NCBI GenBank assembly: GCA_019118725.1
Contig: DWYO01000097.1
Location: forward strand, 1 to 8,570
DNA from: Candidatus Parabacteroides intestinavium
GTDB lineage: Bacteria; Bacteroidota; Bacteroidia; Bacteroidales; Tannerellaceae
Direction: 5' to 3'
DNA length: 8,570 nt
This document shows, in pieces, positions 7,125-8,570 of the stretch (position 1 is the first letter of the stretch; every line of letters starts with the position of its first letter). A program made the translations under genes and the position numbers. A model generated the notes under the pieces. The model searched no databases and was not told the origin of the DNA. It saw nothing but the letters and a program-made list of their open reading frames with translations.

Positions 7125-7792
7125 AAAAAATTTTTGCTAAAATACATCTTTGGCTTTCTCTCCCATTAGGCATTCTTTTCTCCGTAATCTGCCTGACGGG
7201 AGCTATTCTTGTATTTGAAAATGAAACGCTGCAGCTTCTAAACCCTTCTGCAGATGTTTCATCGATGGGTAAACACGCACCGGAAAGGAAAGAGCTTGTG
7301 GGGTATGATTTCTTTCGTTCCACCCTCCGCTTCCACCGCTGGTTGCTCGATGCACCGGCCCAAAAAGGCGAACGATCGGTCGGCAAAGAGATTGTCGGCT
7401 ATAGCACCCTGGCCATGACACTGGTACTGATTAGCGGTATTGTCATCTGGTGGCCCCGTAACCGGAAAGTGTTGAAAAACAGGTTGACTCTGTCTTGTTC
7501 AAAAGGTTCAAGGAGATTCTGGTATGATAGCCATGTCTCTATCGGATTCTACGCGACCCTTTTCCTGCTTATCATGTGCTTTACCGGATTAGTATGGTCT
7601 TTTTCCTGGTGGCGAGAAGCTTTTTGGAGCCTTTTCGACTTTATCCCTTCCGAAGAACGGAAACGTTTTCTCTATACGCTACATACAGGCTCATGGGGAG
7701 GAATGTTGACCAAGATTATTTATTTTCTTACGGCCTTGATAGGAGCTACATTGCCTCTGACCGGTTATTATTTATGGTGGAAAAGAAGATAA
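7121..7792 (+). CDS. Small PepSY-TM inner-membrane protein, XusC-like ferric-reductase candidate
   Basis: This 223-residue inner-membrane protein has four predicted transmembrane helices (about 11-33, 92-112, 141-163 and 194-220) with basic cytoplasmic ends (WWPRNRK and WWKRR). Its N-terminal KIHLWLSLPLGI and the GYY/LWWKRR end are typical of PepSY-associated TM proteins. Histidines 9, 72, 138 and 188 fall at helix edges: 9 and 138 on the cytoplasmic side, 72 and 188 on the periplasmic side. This suggests two b-type haem sites for transmembrane electron transfer. The periplasmic loop between helices 1 and 2 has only about 58 residues and no clear full PepSY domain, so this is a compact family form; both ends look intact, so it is not obviously broken. 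XusC of B. thetaiotaomicron belongs to this broad family. The likely role, inferred, is reduction of ferric iron released from the siderophore. It overlaps the hydrolase gene by 4 bases and is the last gene of the block. Confidence 0.78.
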   Translation: MKKIFAKIHLWLSLPLGILFSVICLTGAILVFENETLQLLNPSADVSSMGKHAPERKELVGYDFFRSTLRFHRWLLDAPAQKGERSVGKEIVGYSTLAMTLVLISGIVIWWPRNRKVLKNRLTLSCSKGSRRFWYDSHVSIGFYATLFLLIMCFTGLVWSFSWWREAFWSLFDFIPSEERKRFLYTLHTGSWGGMLTKIIYFLTALIGATLPLTGYYLWWKRR

Positions 7793-7834
7793 AATAAAAA
7801 AAGGAGAACATTTTATTGCTCTCCTTTTATTTTG
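7791..7834. terminator. Probable bidirectional intrinsic terminator
   Basis: AAAAGGAGA (7799-7807) pairs with TCTCCTTTT (7820-7828) across a 12-base loop. Flanking A-rich and T-rich tracts give a U-rich tail on both strands: ATTTT to the right, and TTTTTATTTT on the minus strand. It lies between the convergent PepSY-TM and rpsP stop codons, 13 bases from the rpsP stop, and would end both transcripts. Confidence 0.75.
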
Positions 7835-7847
7835 GCTTGTGCACGAA

Positions 7848-8387
7848 TTATTCTGCGCTTTCAGCCGGTGCTTCTTCTGTTGCAGCAGCCTCTTCTGCTT
7901 GTTTTGCAGCAGCTTCAGCAGCAGCCTTTTCAGCTTTCTTCTGAGCTACAGCTTCAGCTTTAGCCTTGTTCACTTCTTTTTCAGCTTCCAAACGAGCCGC
8001 TTTTACAGCTTTTGCAGCTTCAGCGCCTTTGTTCTTTATAGCTTCCAAAGAAGCAATTTTCTTTTCTTTCCAAGCATTGAATTTAGTTTCTGCGGCAGCC
8101 TCGTCAAAAGCTCCTTTCTTTACTCCTTCCAGCAAGTGCTTCTTCAAGCATACGCCTTCACGAGAAAGAATGTTACGAGCTGTGTCAGTTGGCTGAGCAC
8201 CTACTTGTAACCAATACAAAGCTCTGTCAAATTTCAAATCTACTGTAGCAGGATTAGTGTTCGGATTGTAAGAACCTATCCTTTCAATAAATTTTCCATC
8301 ACGTGGAGCCCTGCTGTCTGCGACTACGATCTGATAGAAGGCATATCCTTTACGACCGTGTCTTTGCAATCTGATTCTTGTTGCCAT
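7848..8387 (-). CDS. rpsP: 30S ribosomal protein S16 with long C-terminal tail
   Basis: This 179-residue protein is ribosomal protein S16 of the small subunit, needed for 30S assembly. The core (about 1-82) shows the family hallmarks: a basic start (ATRIRLQRHGRKGYAFYQIVV), DSRAPRDGKFIERIGSYNP, and a C-terminal part with PTDTARNILSREGV. E. coli S16 has about 82 residues; here an extension of about 97 residues (83-179) follows. It is very rich in Ala, Lys and Glu, probably helical, and turns acidic at its end (EEAPAESAE). Long S16 tails of this type occur in Bacteroidales. The ATG is preceded by an AT-rich leader without a Shine-Dalgarno sequence, usual for the phylum and for its ribosomal genes. 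It has its own promoter and a downstream terminator, so it appears monocistronic, unlike the rpsP-rimM-trmD-rplS operon of enterobacteria. Confidence 0.97.
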   Translation of the reverse strand: MATRIRLQRHGRKGYAFYQIVVADSRAPRDGKFIERIGSYNPNTNPATVDLKFDRALYWLQVGAQPTDTARNILSREGVCLKKHLLEGVKKGAFDEAAAETKFNAWKEKKIASLEAIKNKGAEAAKAVKAARLEAEKEVNKAKAEAVAQKKAEKAAAEAAAKQAEEAAATEEAPAESAE

Positions 8388-8434
8388 TTTGAAATAATAA
8401 TTTAATTAAGCTGTTTGTATTAGTAATTCGGGCG

Positions 8435-8466
8435 CAAAGGTACATATATTATTTATATGCACCAAA
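8435..8466 (-). promoter_or_regulatory. rpsP promoter
   Basis: On the minus strand, TTTG (8463-8466) is followed by a 20-base spacer and TACCTTTG (8435-8442). This is an exact match to the Bacteroidetes TTTG/19-21/TAnnTTTG promoter. Transcription would start near 8428-8431, leaving a leader of about 40 AT-rich bases before the rpsP ATG. The -33 element lies about 9 bases after the stop of the upstream thioredoxin-like gene. Confidence 0.8.
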
Positions 8467-8474
8467 TGTTTCAT

Positions 8475-8570
8475 CTATTTCTTTAACAAGAAATTATCTA
8501 TCTGCTTCACAAATTCTTCCTTAGGCAGGGCTCCTTGGGCCAACATCGGTTTCCCTTCCTTCGGAATAAA
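8475..8570 (-). CDS. Thioredoxin-like protein, C-terminal end only
   Basis: Only the last 31 codons are in the window; the gene enters from the right edge and stops at TAG (8475-8477). The visible residues include GKPMLAQGALPKEEF followed by an amphipathic IDNFLLKK end. This matches the last beta-hairpin and C-terminal helix of thioredoxins: a strand with 'GK', then 'GAL.K..' and a helix ending in Leu, as in E. coli thioredoxin's VGALSKGQL. The CxxC active site and any signal peptide lie outside the window, so the subfamily cannot be decided. It is codirectional with rpsP, 87 bases upstream of it, and no terminator is visible between them. Confidence 0.55.
   Translation of the reverse strand, partial: FIPKEGKPMLAQGALPKEEFVKQIDNFLLKK

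Noticed and set aside
7860..8040. Apparent GCAGC/AGCTT repeats
   Set aside because: They are irregular and explained by repeated Ala, Lys and Glu codons in the S16 tail, not by a DNA repeat or CRISPR array.
7839..8210. Plus-strand Ser/Phe/Cys-rich ORF opposite rpsP
   Set aside because: It is the antisense of the Ala/Lys/Glu codons in the S16 tail; rpsP is unambiguous.

Overview
The window looks like a chromosomal segment from a Bacteroidales bacterium (Bacteroides or Parabacteroides type; I cannot settle the genus). The evidence is: two promoters of the Bacteroidetes form (TTTG-like -33, TACCTTTG -7); mostly weak or absent Shine-Dalgarno sites; a SusC-style TonB-dependent receptor with an N-terminal carboxypeptidase-regulatory-like domain; a DUF4374 lipoprotein with an acidic surface-export signal; and an S16 protein with a long Ala/Lys/Glu tail.

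Layout. Positions 1-133 are intergenic and hold only a possible -7 element. Positions 134-2137 (+) encode a Pif1-family helicase with C-terminal TPR repeats. Positions 2277-7792 (+) form a four-gene block: TonB-dependent outer-membrane receptor, DUF4374 surface lipoprotein, secreted alpha/beta hydrolase of the siderophore-esterase-like PF00756 family, and a small four-helix PepSY-TM inner-membrane protein. A terminator at about 7791-7834 probably serves both this block and the convergent rpsP gene (7848-8387, -). The C-terminal end of a thioredoxin-like protein (8475-8570, -) runs off the right edge.

How the genes may work together. Receptor, DUF4374 lipoprotein and PepSY-TM protein, in this order, resemble XusA-XusB-XusC, the xenosiderophore (ferric enterobactin) utilisation system of Bacteroides thetaiotaomicron. 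A hydrolase gene sits between the B-like and C-like genes, 6 bases after the first and overlapping the second by 4 bases. The inferred path is: the lipoprotein captures the ferric siderophore at the cell surface, the receptor imports it with TonB energy, the periplasmic hydrolase cleaves ester bonds of the ligand, and the membrane protein passes electrons via haem to release iron. Substrate identity and iron regulation are not shown by the sequence; I found no convincing Fur box.

The main points for a second look are the embedded hydrolase, the His-rich start of the mature receptor, the reduced PepSY-TM protein, and a hairpin with two competing pairings in the receptor-lipoprotein gap.
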